A stretch of 64,000 nt of DNA from Eucommia ulmoides (lineage: Eukaryota > Streptophyta > Magnoliopsida > Garryales > Eucommiaceae), in the NCBI GenBank assembly GCA_016647705.1, contig CM028330.1:35477534-35541533 (forward strand), given 5' to 3'. Positions 46,941 through 57,599 of this stretch are shown here, piece after piece; position 1 is the first letter of the stretch; each line of letters begins with the position of its first letter. Below the pieces are notes generated by a model, which was not told the origin of the DNA, searched no databases, and saw only the letters and a list, made by a program, of their open reading frames with translations. A program made the position numbers and the translations under genes.

Positions 46941-48240
46941 ATGAACTGTTCAAGGTAAAATCCATAGACATAATAGGAGAGCCATGCGCCTGGAACCATA
47001 GTGTCCAATTTTTGGCACTCCTGGTAGGACCAACTTGCAGACTGTGCAAGGGTTCCATGGGAGCCTCATTCCGAGGTTGCTTCTAGGGATAATCCTGTGT
47101 CCTTGGGGGATCAATAATAGAAGTAGGATATACTCTCTGCAGCACATCCCACCATTCTCTGGATTGCGATGAGCTCGAGAGAGAACCGACGAAGCTTCCT
47201 CCAGAGGGACAAGGTCAAATGGAATGGAAAATTCCCCAACTAACTCTGGAATAGCTCGACAAAAGGGCTGGAAACAAGCTATTAAAGGTATGTATTGAAT
47301 CCTCCAGGGACAACGTCCTCTTCACCTCATTGAGACTGTATTCTTCAGAGGTGGAAGGTCGATTATGGCCTCCAGGAGGACGCACATCACCACGAGAAAC
47401 CTTCTGTACATTCTAGTTCATCCACCATACGAGAGTTGTGCTATGGAAAAGATGAGAGAAATAACCTACGCACTTCTCCTTCTCCTGCAGTATGTATTGA
47501 TTGCGCACCTCTCCAACCCCAAGGGACAACCTAAACAATTTTGTTCAAGGTAACAATTCCCATCATAATGTGAATGGAATGAAGGGCACAGTAGAACAAC
47601 GAAAAATTATAAAAACTTGGAATCTCGTGCACGACACGATGGAGCAAGAACTAGAGGTTGCACCTGGTCATATATCAAGGATGGATGAGTATCTCCCGTT
47701 TTTCCAAGGCTTTAAATTTGAGACTAGGATTAACCAAAGTCACCTTGACAGTAGATGAAAGGTTCAACTCTCGCTGAATGTCCTAATGGGTTTACTCTAC
47801 GAGCAAGGCCATGAAAGTATCGAAGATGAGAGAAAAAAGAAATACAGATTCAATGAGATAATATAGAAAACCCTATTTGTGAGAAGTAAATCTCTAAAAG
47901 CTACCCGGTGCAAATTATATAGGAAATATTAATATAATAAGACAAGAGACTCTCTATACGACATGTGAATGTTGGAATAGCGTGTCTGGGAAGCCTTGCC
48001 AAATAGGAACCACCAAAAGTACAAGCGCCAAATTTAATCGTGATTAAACCCTTCACCCATGCTGAAATAACTCAGGCCTAGATAAAAGGCTAGGGGGGAG
48101 TAGGGGAGTAGGTACATGCGCTAATCAATAGAAAATAATGCATTGAAGAAATCATGAAAATAGTAAACGGGAAGGAGCCTTTAAAAAAAAAGGAAAAAAC
48201 AAATACAAACAAGAGTCGATTCTTCCTTTTTCTTCATCTC
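46941..48240. other. 3' spacer of the large gypsy element
   Basis: No supported gene. Short frames on both strands do not resemble known families. An A-rich run lies at 48183-48206. Confidence 0.5.
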
Positions 48241-48890
48241 TCTTCCTCTTTCTTTATCTATTCCCTTACTTCTCTAGATTTAACGGCCTTAAGGCCTCTT
48301 CCCTTCCCTCCTAGCTTGGGATTTTGAGGAGCTTCTCTTGGGCGAAGACGAGCCTACTTTCTGGGAAGGTCCGATATCATTACCTGAAAAAGAGGAGCGC
48401 CAGCCTAGGCCGCGATAGGCTTGGAGCATGCAATCCTTGAGCTTCTAAAGATAGTCCTCCAAGTCATCGACATTCATAGCAGGCTCTGGGGTCTCACCTC
48501 CCGTCCTTTCCTGCACCCTCTTCGCCATTGCGCGTTAGAGAGCCTCCAAGTGAAGGGGCCGCTCTAATTGTTCCAGTAAGTTGTCCATATCATTCAACTT
48601 TGCCTAAAAATGAGCGTTCGCAACTCCACTCTCCATATACAATACGCTCATCTCTCGTTGTAGTTCCAACTTCTAGATAGACATGTGAAGAAACTGGTCA
48701 TCCATAAAAGTGAGGACCAATCGAAGGGTCCTCATCTGAGTAACTTACTCAACGTTAGTGGCAAAAGGAAGGATAGCGACGTAGGCCCCCTCCACCCTAG
48801 CTCATCAGATGGTGAATAGACAGCGGGTCTCCTCGACTATGTCAAAGCCAACTATGGACATTCTTTTAAACGAATCAAAAGAAAAGCATA
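48241..48890 (-). pseudogene. Antisense coiled-coil ORF block 2 of the large gypsy element
   Basis: The minus strand reads QMRTLRLVLTFMDDQFLHMS, then KLELQREMSVLYMESG, then KLNDMDNLLEQLERPLHLEA, with Lys/Arg/Ser-rich ends. Stops interrupt it about every 20-40 codons. Together with blocks 1 and 3 it looks like one or two long decayed antisense frames. Confidence 0.5.
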
Positions 48891-49218
48891 AAACAACAAA
48901 CTAAGGAATGATGACTTAACCTAGCATGTCTCCAATATTTATAGAAGGAGAAGCACCAAGTAAGATTCTTCCTCTGATGTTTTCCCCAATTGAATCAAAA
49001 CAATTATGCAGGCAATTAAACCGACGTGGCCAACCTGCATGGGAAATCGTGCGTGCCATCATGAGGATATTCGTGAAAAAGCTTGCAAACCTCCATGATG
49101 ATACTCAGCCCCAGAACGTAGTAGTCCTGCCTTCTATGGCCTACTTTGGCTGCATTTTACCCTCGAAGGTCAAGCACCACCCTCAGAGAACACCCTGCTT
49201 GTCCAATCAATTAATTAA

Positions 49219-49234
49219 GGGGGGGGGGGGGGGG
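49219..49234. repeat. Poly-G run (16 G)
   Basis: Homopolymer of 16 G following TTAATTAA. It is unusual in AT-rich plant DNA and may be length-uncertain in the assembly. Confidence 0.9.
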
Positions 49235-49433
49235 ATAAGGCCTCTTTCGCCTATCTTAATGAGACAAAATAGGCACCTCATTACCACTACCTAGCGGAGT
49301 AGACAACAAAGTGTCGTCTCACTCACCGGGTTAGGCAATAAAAGGGCGTTAGGACCCTTGACGGCGTGACCCGCACCCATTTCTCGAGGTTCCACCCTAG
49401 CTAGCATGGGATCGTTTTGAACCCCTTAGAGGA

Positions 49434-49535
49434 CGTGACGAATTTGGTGTGACTCCTATTAGACCAATTGAAACATCGCGTGATCTTTTTCCCACTCAAA
49501 GGCGTGACGAATTTGGTGTGACTCCTATTAGACCA
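49434..49535. repeat. 33-bp direct repeat, two copies 69 bp apart
   Basis: Copies at 49434-49466 and 49503-49535, each CGTGACGAATTTGGTGTGAC followed by TCCTATTAGACCA, identical as read. Confidence 0.95.
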
Positions 49536-49559
49536 AAGGCACGAAGCCCTCAAAGCTCC

Positions 49560-49745
49560 TCCTGCATAAGGCACACTTGGTTCTCCATTTTCCTTACACG
49601 GACTTTATCCTGCCTCCTCAACTTCCTTTCCTTATCACGACAAAAACATAGAAAATCCACCTCATGAAGAAGCTGCACTGCGTGGGACACCGCAAACCTA
49701 TTTACCACATGCAGATCAACCTTTCATAGAGACTCCATATCGCGC
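49560..49745 (-). pseudogene. Antisense coiled-coil ORF block 3 of the large gypsy element
   Basis: The minus strand reads HAVQLLHEVDFLCFCRDKER, then KLRRQDKVRVRKMENQVCLM and QEEL. The spacing of hydrophobic residues fits a coiled coil. It is followed by the repeated region at 49434-49535. Confidence 0.45.
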
Positions 49746-50140
49746 GAAATGAGGATTGAGAGGCAAAAGTCTAGAGCGTTGGAAGAATCTCTGAAGACGG
49801 TGGACTCTAGTGTGAGCTTAGTGTTCCTCATCTCCCAAACAGGAGGTGTCTTCAACGGAGGAGCCATCAAGGGTAGCTAATTTGGTGGGATACCACTCCC
49901 ACTGCAACATGTCCTTTTACCTCCGGAACATGCCGAACGATCCAAAACTCTTGTCTGTGGTTTCACCGTTCAACCTTTTTTCAGAAAGGAAATAAATTCA
50001 AGAAACCCATAATTTTACTCTTGAAAAAGGGAAGAGTCCTAAAAAAAAGGGTCCAAAGAATGACAATACGAAACTAAATACAAGTGTCACCATGCGAAAG
50101 CTTGCGCTGGAAGACTCCCAGGACAAGACTACCTGGCCTA

Positions 50141-50159
50141 GGAGTCTTGGGGGGGCTAC
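50141..50159 (+). promoter_or_regulatory. Polypurine tract of the large gypsy element
   Basis: GGAGTCTTGGGGGGGCTAC lies directly before the 3' LTR (TGATGG...). Confidence 0.7.
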
Positions 50160-50724
50160 TGATGGTGGTGAATTTGGTACTAGGCCGCCCACTCAAAAAA
50201 TCCTAGATGACCAGGTCTATCACCTCCAGTAGGACAAATCCTTGGGGAAAACGAATTGTCTTGGAAAAAACCTGGGATCCATCCTCAGAAAGGGTTGAGT
50301 CATCAAGTGTGCCCAAACGCTAACCGCCAAAGGACGCCTCATCACCAAATCACCGGAGAATATTCACTTGTCGTGGGGAACATGTAAAGGATAGGGAAAT
50401 CATTACGCTATAATAAAATGGCTAACGAGGCACTCCATTCTTTCTCCTAAACTGGCCAAGGATCGTATAAATACCTGGGTAAGTTAAGGGTTCATGTATG
50501 GTGTTTTACTCTATTATCATTTAACATTACATCTAGCACCTAATTCCTTATTTCTTCTCTATCGGATGCTTACCTCTCACGCCGGAAGTCTTTCGCCGAG
50601 ATCCATACCCCCTTCCCCCCGGGTGTCAAAAGATTTGTACAAGAACCTTACTAAAGATAGTAGGACGGAGGTAAACAAGAGTAGATCTATAAATTCACTG
50701 TGTTATCATTTCTCGGCAACATCT
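50160..50724 (+). repeat. 3' LTR of the large gypsy element (565 bp)
   Basis: Starts TGATGGTGGTGAATTTGG and ends CTCGGCAACATCT. It is the counterpart of 17960-18547, differing by many substitutions and small gaps. ATTTC follows. Confidence 0.9.
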
Positions 50725-50729
50725 ATTTC

Positions 50730-52370
50730 AAATCACATACAAATGAGCAATTCACTAACTAATACGAAAATAGTTAATTGGAATAGGATTATAATTATAC
50801 TAATCAACATTCAAATTGAACACAACATATGTGAATCACTAATAAATAAATAAAATATTCAAAAATCATTTTAATAAATGAATTTCTAAATAGGATAAAA
50901 GAATAAAGGCATAATTATAATTTTGATAGTTTTTCTCAAACTTTAGCCATTTGTTCTCTATTTTAATTCTAAATTTGAGAGAAAAAAAATAAAAATAAAT
51001 AAAGTGGAAAAACAAAATTCATCCATTTTTTTTTTTTTTTACCAAATAAGATTTTATTTTAGGAAAACATACTAAATAGTATCTTTAAAAGGCTCAATCT
51101 ACAAGATAGTCCTAGTCTCTTTTTTTTTTTGCTTTTTATTTTGCACGAAATAATCCTTCAAAAAGCGTTGGTTTGCATAGGATGGTCCTAAATTTTTTGA
51201 AATGTTGATTTTGCCCTTCTTGCACATTATTTTTCCCTTTCCTTTTCCGTTCCTTCGTTGCTCCTTTCCCCATTGAGACGATCGACTACATGTTCCTTTC
51301 TGGCCATCGCCGACGAAGTTTCTGCCTTCTCCGAAGCTGAACTTGGACAAATCTCCACCTTCGCCGAACATATTTGCCTTGCAGATCGTCGAAAGTCGTT
51401 CGTTCTAGATCGGTGAATCGATGAAATCGATGAGGTGAGTTTTAATTTTGATTCATCTTATTTTGATCTTTTTGATGAAATTTGAGGTGAGGTGACGAAG
51501 ATGAGGGAATCTTGTTTTCTAGGGCATTAGATTTGTCCTTCAAATGGAAAACGCATGCAACGAATGACGGTGAGGATCGAATCAAATAAAAATTCGCAAT
51601 CGAAGGTAGAGGATGAGGAAACGAAGGACGATGAGGATGGGAATGAGGTCTATGTATTTCTCTTGTCTCCGATTAACCGTCAACGACTTATGTTCGTTGC
51701 TGTTCTGGCTTCGACTACGCCATAGCTATGGAGCTTCGAAGCTAGTAATTTGTCTGTGCATGTTGAAGGATTAGAGCTTCAATTAACCGGTGATTGTGAG
51801 TGCATGTTGAATGGATTAAGCCAGTGATTGTCTGTGCATTTTAAATTGGATTGATTTGGTTGATTTGTTTGAATTGATTTGGTTTGATTAAATTGTGAAT
51901 TTGATATACAAATTTGTTGAAATGATTTGATTTGTATTAGTAAAAATCAAGTATATGAATGTAAGATAGAAGAATTATCAATTTGGATTAAAAAATTAGA
52001 ATGTAACATGACCTTTTGTTATATTCAACACGAGATCGTGTTGAATGTATAGATAGAAGAATTATTAATTTGAATGAAAAAATTGAAATGTAAGACGATC
52101 TCGTATTATATTCAAAACGAGATTATGTTGAATATAATACGATTTGAGTTTGTGTTGAATATAACACGACTCTTGTGTTGAATATAATACGAATGGTAAA
52201 ATCGTTACAAAAAAGTAAAATAACTATTTTGTAACATATTTAAAAAAAAATGTATTTGGTAATTTTGTTAAGACTTCTCGGTAGCTGACACTTTATTTAT
52301 TTTATTTTTTTTCAACACTTTTTTTTTCCAATCCAACTTTTCATTCCACCCAACTAAAGACAAAAGACGA
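50730..52370. other. AT-rich intergenic region upstream of the oxidase gene
   Basis: No gene is supported. There are poly-T/A tracts (for example 51026-51040). A patch at 51190-51420 is richer in GC, with a minus-strand 90-codon frame (51099-51371) that lacks any recognisable domain. Repeats sit at 51967-52195. It holds the promoter side of the gene at 52505. Confidence 0.5.
51967..52195. repeat. Repeat cluster with palindrome upstream of the oxidase
   Basis: Two ~87-bp copies begin TAGAAGAATTATCAATTTG at 51967 and TAGAAGAATTATTAATTTG at 52054. A near-perfect inverted repeat (arms ATTCAACACGA and TCGTGTTGAAT, spacer GA) spans 52023-52046. GTTGAATATAAYACGA recurs about three times to 52195. 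Confidence 0.8.
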
Positions 52371-52373
52371 CCA

Positions 52374-52384
52374 GTTTATATTCC
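52374..52384 (+). promoter_or_regulatory. Possible TATA box of the oxidase gene
   Basis: GTTTATATTCC about 125 bp before the chosen ATG. A start about 30 bp downstream would give a leader of roughly 95 bp. The call rests on position and composition only. Confidence 0.35.
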
Positions 52385-52504
52385 CATTTCCCACGGAGCT
52401 GTAGTGCATCTTGCGTGTGTGAGAGAGAAACCATCAGACATCGCTCTTCAATACCAACTGTTCCATCTAGTAATCTAGTGCCGTGCCGTCCAAGTGAGGA
52501 AGGT

Positions 52505-53752
52505 ATGGAATATTCCGGTGAGCAATTCGACGTGATTGTCATCGGAGCAGGAGTTATTGGCAGTTCTACAGCTTATCAAACTGCTAAAAAGGGCCTAAAA
52601 ACCCTCCTCCTCGAGCAATTCGACTTCTTGCACCACCGCGGCTCGTCACACGGTGAGTCACGGACCATCCGTGCGACCTACCCGGAAGACTATTACTCTG
52701 CCATGGTCATAGAGTCCTCAGATCTCTGGGAACAAGCGGAATCCGAAATCGGGTACAGAGTCTATTTCAAGACCCGCCAGTTCGATATGGGCCCGTCGGA
52801 AGATAAGAGTCTCCGTGCGGTAATCTCCAGCTGCCGGAAAATCTCCATGCCTGTTCGGGTCCTCAATCACGACCAAGTCCACGATGAATTCTCCGGAAAA
52901 TTTTCATTGCCAGAGAATTGGACTGGTGTTCTAACCGAGTTAGGCGGTGTCATTAAACCCACCAAAGCAGTCTCCATGTTTCAAACACTGGCGCTGCAAA
53001 ATGGGGCTGTATTGAAAGACAACATGGAAGTGATGGACGTACGGAAAGATGACAGGAGAGGCGGAATTCTGGTGAGTACCTGTAATGGCGAGAGATTTGG
53101 AGGTAAAAAATGTGTGGTAACTGTTGGGGCATGGATGAATAAGTTAGTTCGAAAGGTTTCAGGGCAAGTGCTGCCTATTCAGCCACTAGAAACCAGTGTG
53201 TACTATTGGAAGATCAAGGAGGGCCGTGAGAACGAGTTCTCAATTAAGGGCGGTTTTCCGACCTTTGCAAGCTACGGGGAGCCTTATATTTACGGGACGC
53301 CATCTCTCGAGTTACCGGGGTTGATCAAAATCGCGGTGCACGGGGGCAGGAAATGTGATCCGGACAATAGGACATGGGCATCGTCCCCCTCCGCATTGAA
53401 TGCATTGCGGGAATGGATCAGAGGAAGATTTGGGGATCTAGTGGGGTCGACCGGCCCGGTGATGACTCAATCGTGCATGTATTCGATGACCCCGGATGAA
53501 GATTTTGTGATTGACTTCTTGGGGGGTGAGTTTGGGGAAGATGTGGTGATTGCTGGGGGATTCTCGGGTCATGGGTTCAAGATGGCACCAGTGGTTGGGA
53601 GGCTATTGACTGAGCTTGCGACGACTGGGGAGGCAAAAGGTGTGGAGCTAGACCACTTCAGGCTGAAAAGGTTTGACATAAATCCCAAAGGTAATGTAAA
53701 AGATTTTGAGGAACAAGTAGCAACCCTTACTGACTTGCTCCCCCGTGATTGA
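52505..53752 (+). CDS. Sarcosine/pipecolate oxidase-type FAD enzyme (415 aa)
   Basis: Intact single-exon gene of the monomeric sarcosine oxidase family. Such enzymes oxidatively demethylate sarcosine or oxidise L-pipecolate with O2, giving H2O2. The Arabidopsis homologue is peroxisomal. Residues 8-20 (FDVIVIGAGVIGS) form the FAD-binding Rossmann loop. GSSHGESRTIR (46-56) matches the substrate/FAD segment, with Arg56 placed like the carboxylate-binding Arg. Lys275 and His279 (LIKIAVHGG) keep the family's Lys-x3-His spacing. Cys324 in QSCMYSMTPDEDF is the expected covalent flavin site, and Lys359 sits in GGFSGHGFKM. The frame stays open 30 codons upstream, but that stretch begins at GTG (52415), so the ATG at 52505 (GGTATGG context) is the start. 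The length equals the family's. The C terminus PRD is not a standard PTS1 tripeptide. Substrate preference cannot be told from sequence. Confidence 0.93.
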   Translation: MEYSGEQFDVIVIGAGVIGSSTAYQTAKKGLKTLLLEQFDFLHHRGSSHGESRTIRATYPEDYYSAMVIESSDLWEQAESEIGYRVYFKTRQFDMGPSEDKSLRAVISSCRKISMPVRVLNHDQVHDEFSGKFSLPENWTGVLTELGGVIKPTKAVSMFQTLALQNGAVLKDNMEVMDVRKDDRRGGILVSTCNGERFGGKKCVVTVGAWMNKLVRKVSGQVLPIQPLETSVYYWKIKEGRENEFSIKGGFPTFASYGEPYIYGTPSLELPGLIKIAVHGGRKCDPDNRTWASSPSALNALREWIRGRFGDLVGSTGPVMTQSCMYSMTPDEDFVIDFLGGEFGEDVVIAGGFSGHGFKMAPVVGRLLTELATTGEAKGVELDHFRLKRFDINPKGNVKDFEEQVATLTDLLPRD

Positions 53753-53830
53753 ATGCGTAACGTGGTACTTGTGCGGCCATTGGTTTCGTGTCTATCGTTT
53801 GATACAATTACTTATTGTTTATTGATACTT

Positions 53831-53855
53831 CTCTCTCTCTCTCTCTCTCTCTCTC
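53831..53855. repeat. (CT)n microsatellite in the oxidase 3' flank
   Basis: About 12 CT units, 80 bp after the stop codon, probably within the 3' UTR. Confidence 0.95.
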
Positions 53856-54363
53856 GATTGTCACATTCTCTACGACTCTACCTATTAGTTTTGGACTTTT
53901 CTTCAATCCCGTGCACATGGGATGAATGCACCACATAAACCAGACCCCATTGAAAGTGTAAATGGTTTTGTATAATTTTCGACAAGTGGTTCATTTAAAC
54001 AAAAATAAGGGCAACACTTTATTTTAATTCATTTATTTAAGTATAATATAATTTTTATTTTACAGTAGTATTCATTTAAAAAAATAATATATTTAGAATC
54101 TACTTGTACAAATCTACCAAATAAGACCAATATTGAATATAAAAAAAAAATTTTTTTATCCATCTCAATTAATCATTTATTTATTTTTATATTTTGTCAC
54201 TTGAATTAATTCAGGTTGCAAAAATTATGATTAGCCTAGCAAATTAATATTTTATTGTATCTTAACAAATTTATTAATTCTAACATTATGCAATGGACAA
54301 ATTTTTAACTTGAAGTCACCATAGTCGATATATTATACAATACTGATTTTGAATATGAAATTT
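53856..54363. other. AT-rich intergenic sequence
   Basis: Nothing recognised. A/T tracts fill 54140-54175. Ends where a gypsy LTR probably begins. Confidence 0.5.
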
Positions 54364-54987
54364 GATATAGATGAGGGGGAATCCGAGTTAGATCACATGT
54401 CCACTAAGCTCATGTCACACACGAGAAACTACAAAGTCTACAATACCGAACGGCATTATTACCCCCAAGAAGAGGACACTTGCTCGACCAATACATTCCC
54501 CGAGCAAAATACCTCCTTATATCACCCCAGTGACGGAAGACGGGCCATTAACCCAGAATCTGTATCCTGATCAGGGCCTGGAACCTCAACACTCACCTCA
54601 GTCGTAATTACTGCTCTAGGGAAATTATAACGTCCCTTATCTGTTAAGGAAATAGTCGTTATTACTCCCTATATAATGGCTCATTATTCCACATCCCACT
54701 AAATCTGTCACACTAATGATAATGGGTCAAGATTTAGGGAAGATTTGTGAAACAAGTCTTTCCTCGTTTACAAATACTATAAGATGTGGGTCTAGCCTTG
54801 TATGCATTGTTGTTCCTTGCCTATACTCTATCAAATTCACCTCAGAACAGTTAACTAATTCTCAACTCAGATGTGCAACACCGGTAGGCCCAACCATAAT
54901 GCATTGTTTTGTAGGAACCTAAGTTAGGAGAATCACCTTATTCCTATTTGCAGAGTCCCATATCTAATGAACCAGATTTCGGTTTCA
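54364..54987 (+). repeat. Probable 5' LTR of the third gypsy element
   Basis: Starts TGATATAGATGAGGGGGAAT and ends GGTTTCATCA, followed by the primer-site-like region. The end is supported by analogy with 18547; the start is a guess from TG...CA and size. Confidence 0.45.
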
Positions 54988-55699
54988 TCATATTGGTGCC
55001 ATTTGTGGGAAAAAACTAATTGTCTTTCTTACTGTTTTTGAATAATGTTTTTGATTACTTTTTGGTAATGAATAATGACAAATGACCAAGAAAGTGAGAG
55101 ACAGTAGTTCCATACGACTGATCCTGAAGTTAGTCCATATTGGGAGACATTTTCGTTCCTCATGGAGTTGATGAGAAAGATACGAGACCTCTCTCACATT
55201 TTTCAATGATTGGTTGGCCAAACTATTAAGAGCCAATTGCTTTTACCACCACATATTCTACAAGGATATGTACTGGTCGCATAGCAAGGCATAAGTCATT
55301 GTGGATGATGGACGAAGATTATGGTTGGAGCAACTCTAGAAAAAAATAGCAGCGGAGGGGGCAATGTGATCTCCGACAAGAGTTAGAAAGGATATGAAAG
55401 GAAAGAAACGAACTTCGATGGGGATGCCAGAATAATCAACGTGATATTGAAGTCCTTCCATTAGAAAGAATGCCCAATGTGCATTGAAAACTTAGGCCGT
55501 GTACACCATCTATAGGGTCAAAAGATAGAATAAACGGAGCGCCCGTATCGAGGAACAGAACGTACCTCATTTGTGTATTGGGTAAGACTCGCGAAGTATC
55601 CTAGGATAACTGCATGGTTTATGTAAAAGCCTCATTGGCATCTCAACTAAAAAATTAGCAAGGTGATCAAATTCGACAAGTTGACATTGATCTCCCTAA

Positions 55700-56740
55700 T
55701 CAAGTCAACGCCATTAATGAGAAGCTTGGGCAGATCGACAAAAAGAAACCTAACATCTACGAGATTGTGAAGAGAAACACTTCTATATTCACTGCTCGGG
55801 TATTGCAGTAGAAAGTCTCGACAAACGTCAAACTTCCATCTCAAATCATGATGTATCAAGGCAATATTGATCCGGTGGAGTATTTGGATGCCTATCATCC
55901 TCATATGGACTTCTGTGGAGCATCAAATTCAACAAAATGCTAAGCATTCCAGGTGAGTCTAGCTGGGGAAATTAGGAGATGGTACAATGATGCGAACCTT
56001 GGTTCTCATCATACAAGGCATTAAAACTAGGGATCTTCGATTCATTTGAGTCCATGCACATTGCTTTTGCACATAGTTTTGAGAGTAATAAATGGCAGGC
56101 CAAAAATCCATCGCGTCTCATGTCAATAAAACAAAGAAAAAACGAAGGTTAGAGGCCTTCTTGGAAAGGTTTTATCATGAGTCTGATTAAGTCGAGGAGC
56201 TGAATAATGGGGATGGCAATAACAACATTAATGGAGGGGGTAAGCAAAGGTCCATTCCTGTACAAAATGGGATGAGCACTACTAAAAACTTTAGTTCCTG
56301 CTTTTGCTTTGCCAAATGAGTTTATCTTGGTAGAATACGTGTATTGAGACTGAGCCGAGAAGGAAGAAGATCTTAAAAGGAAATAGGAAGGTCGAGGAAT
56401 CAAGCAATAATGAATTTGGTCGAGATGACCCCTAATCAAATAAGAGGAGAAACGATAGAGAAGGGGGTGGAGCGGACAAAAAGTTGAGGAGAAATGGATC
56501 CCCGCACCGTTTTACCAACTCTACACTACTTATTGCCCCCTAGGGATTGTCCTAATGCATATTCGTGATAAAAGTTGGTCAGGTGGCCTCAACCCCTAAA
56601 GAATCGGGAAAATGCATCAAACTCTAACAAGTGATGTTATTTTCACCGGGATCACGGTCACACCATGGACAACTACTACAATCTCAAGAATAAAATCGAG
56701 TAATTGATGATAAAAAGCCACCTGAAGAGGTGCACTGCTT
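55700..56740 (+). pseudogene. Gag of the third gypsy element
   Basis: Plus strand: VKLPSQIMMYQGNIDPVEYL, then DAYHPHMDFCGASNSTKC (about 55825-55935), then SLAGEIRRWYNDANLGSH. The layout matches gypsy gag 'KLPxxxxYDGxxDPxEHLxxFxxxMxxxGAxDxxxCRAF...A..W'. A zinc-knuckle-like CDFHRDHGHTMDNYYNLKNK follows at about 56640-56700, its second Cys changed to Tyr. Confidence 0.7.
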
Positions 56741-57019
56741 AATATGACCAAGACGGTTGACGCCTCGAAGAAGAATGAGATAGGCCTGAACTTTAAAGAG
56801 ATATCCACACAATCCACATGGATTCGCCTCGCGAAGAACAACGATGTCCGAGCAGAAGGCTCATGCTCGAAAGGGCAAATATTAAGAGGAGAAGTATGTG
56901 TTCCAAGTATCTAAGGGAGCCGTTGCTGAAAGGGAAGCAATCACTTTTTCTACCAAAGAGGATTTGCGCAGTGTTCACACACCCTACAATGATGATTTAG
57001 TGGTGATGCTGCAGATCGT

Positions 57020-57330
57020 AAACTATAATGTGGGGCGAGTATTGTTAATAAGGGCAGCTCAGTAGAAATCATTTACCTTGCTGCATTCAACAAAATAGGA
57101 ATTAACCACAACTTGCTACGGCCAATGATGATGTCTCTAGTCGATTTCAACAAAGAAATGGTAAAATTGCTTGGCTGGATTTCTCTCTAGATTACGGCAG
57201 GGATAGAGTTGAAACACTCAATGTCGATGTGCAGTTTATGGTCGTAGATTGTCCACCGGCGTATAATGCTATAATCGGGAGAACTTTTATGAATGCGTTG
57301 CAGGCCTAATTTCGACATATCATCTAAAGC
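57020..57330 (+). pseudogene. Aspartic protease of the third gypsy element
   Basis: After a diverged active-site part (about 57040-57080, NKGSSVEIIYLAAF), the C-terminal half reads VETLNVDVQFMVVDCPPAYN, then AIIGRTFMNALQA. This is the conserved flap-to-GRPxLN region of plant gypsy proteases. Confidence 0.7.
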
Positions 57331-57599
57331 TGAACTTCCTAACTAAGAATTGGGTCGAGAGAGTACGAGGTATTCAAAAAATAGCTCATAAATGTTTTGT
57401 AACCGAGATAGAAATCCCAAAATAGCAATCAAAGGGAGAGGAGGTTGATAGAGATTTCTTGCCCGGGGATATGGTTAAGTGACCTAATAATGGATAGATC
57501 ATAGAAACCTAGGTTTAGTAACTGTAACAACATCATCCTCGCTCCGATCAAGAATTAGATGCTAAACCACATCCTCGCCCTGATCAAGAATTCAATGCC

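Larger units (their letters stand above)
17960..50724 (+). mobile_element. Large nested Ty3/gypsy (Tat-like) element, TSD ATTTC
   Basis: Both LTRs are present (17960-18547 and 50160-50724), in the same orientation, flanked by the perfect duplication ATTTC (17955-17959 and 50725-50729). Gag, protease, RT, two RNase H modules and integrase follow in order on the plus strand. They are interrupted by three younger insertions: 18968-35080, 38930-42321 and 43116-45446. Removing these leaves about 10.9 kb, a normal size for a Tat-type element. Minus-strand coiled-coil frames (46430-49740) lie between integrase and the 3' LTR, as in gypsy element 1. All frames are broken. Confidence 0.88.

Noticed and set aside
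51099..51371. 90-codon minus-strand frame upstream of the oxidase
   Set aside because: Gly/Lys-rich with no recognisable domain and interrupted by an A-rich tail; no support beyond length.
52415..52504. 30-codon N-terminal extension of the oxidase
   Set aside because: Begins at GTG, not a usual plant start, and falls before the family's conserved N terminus; the ATG at 52505 fits family length.
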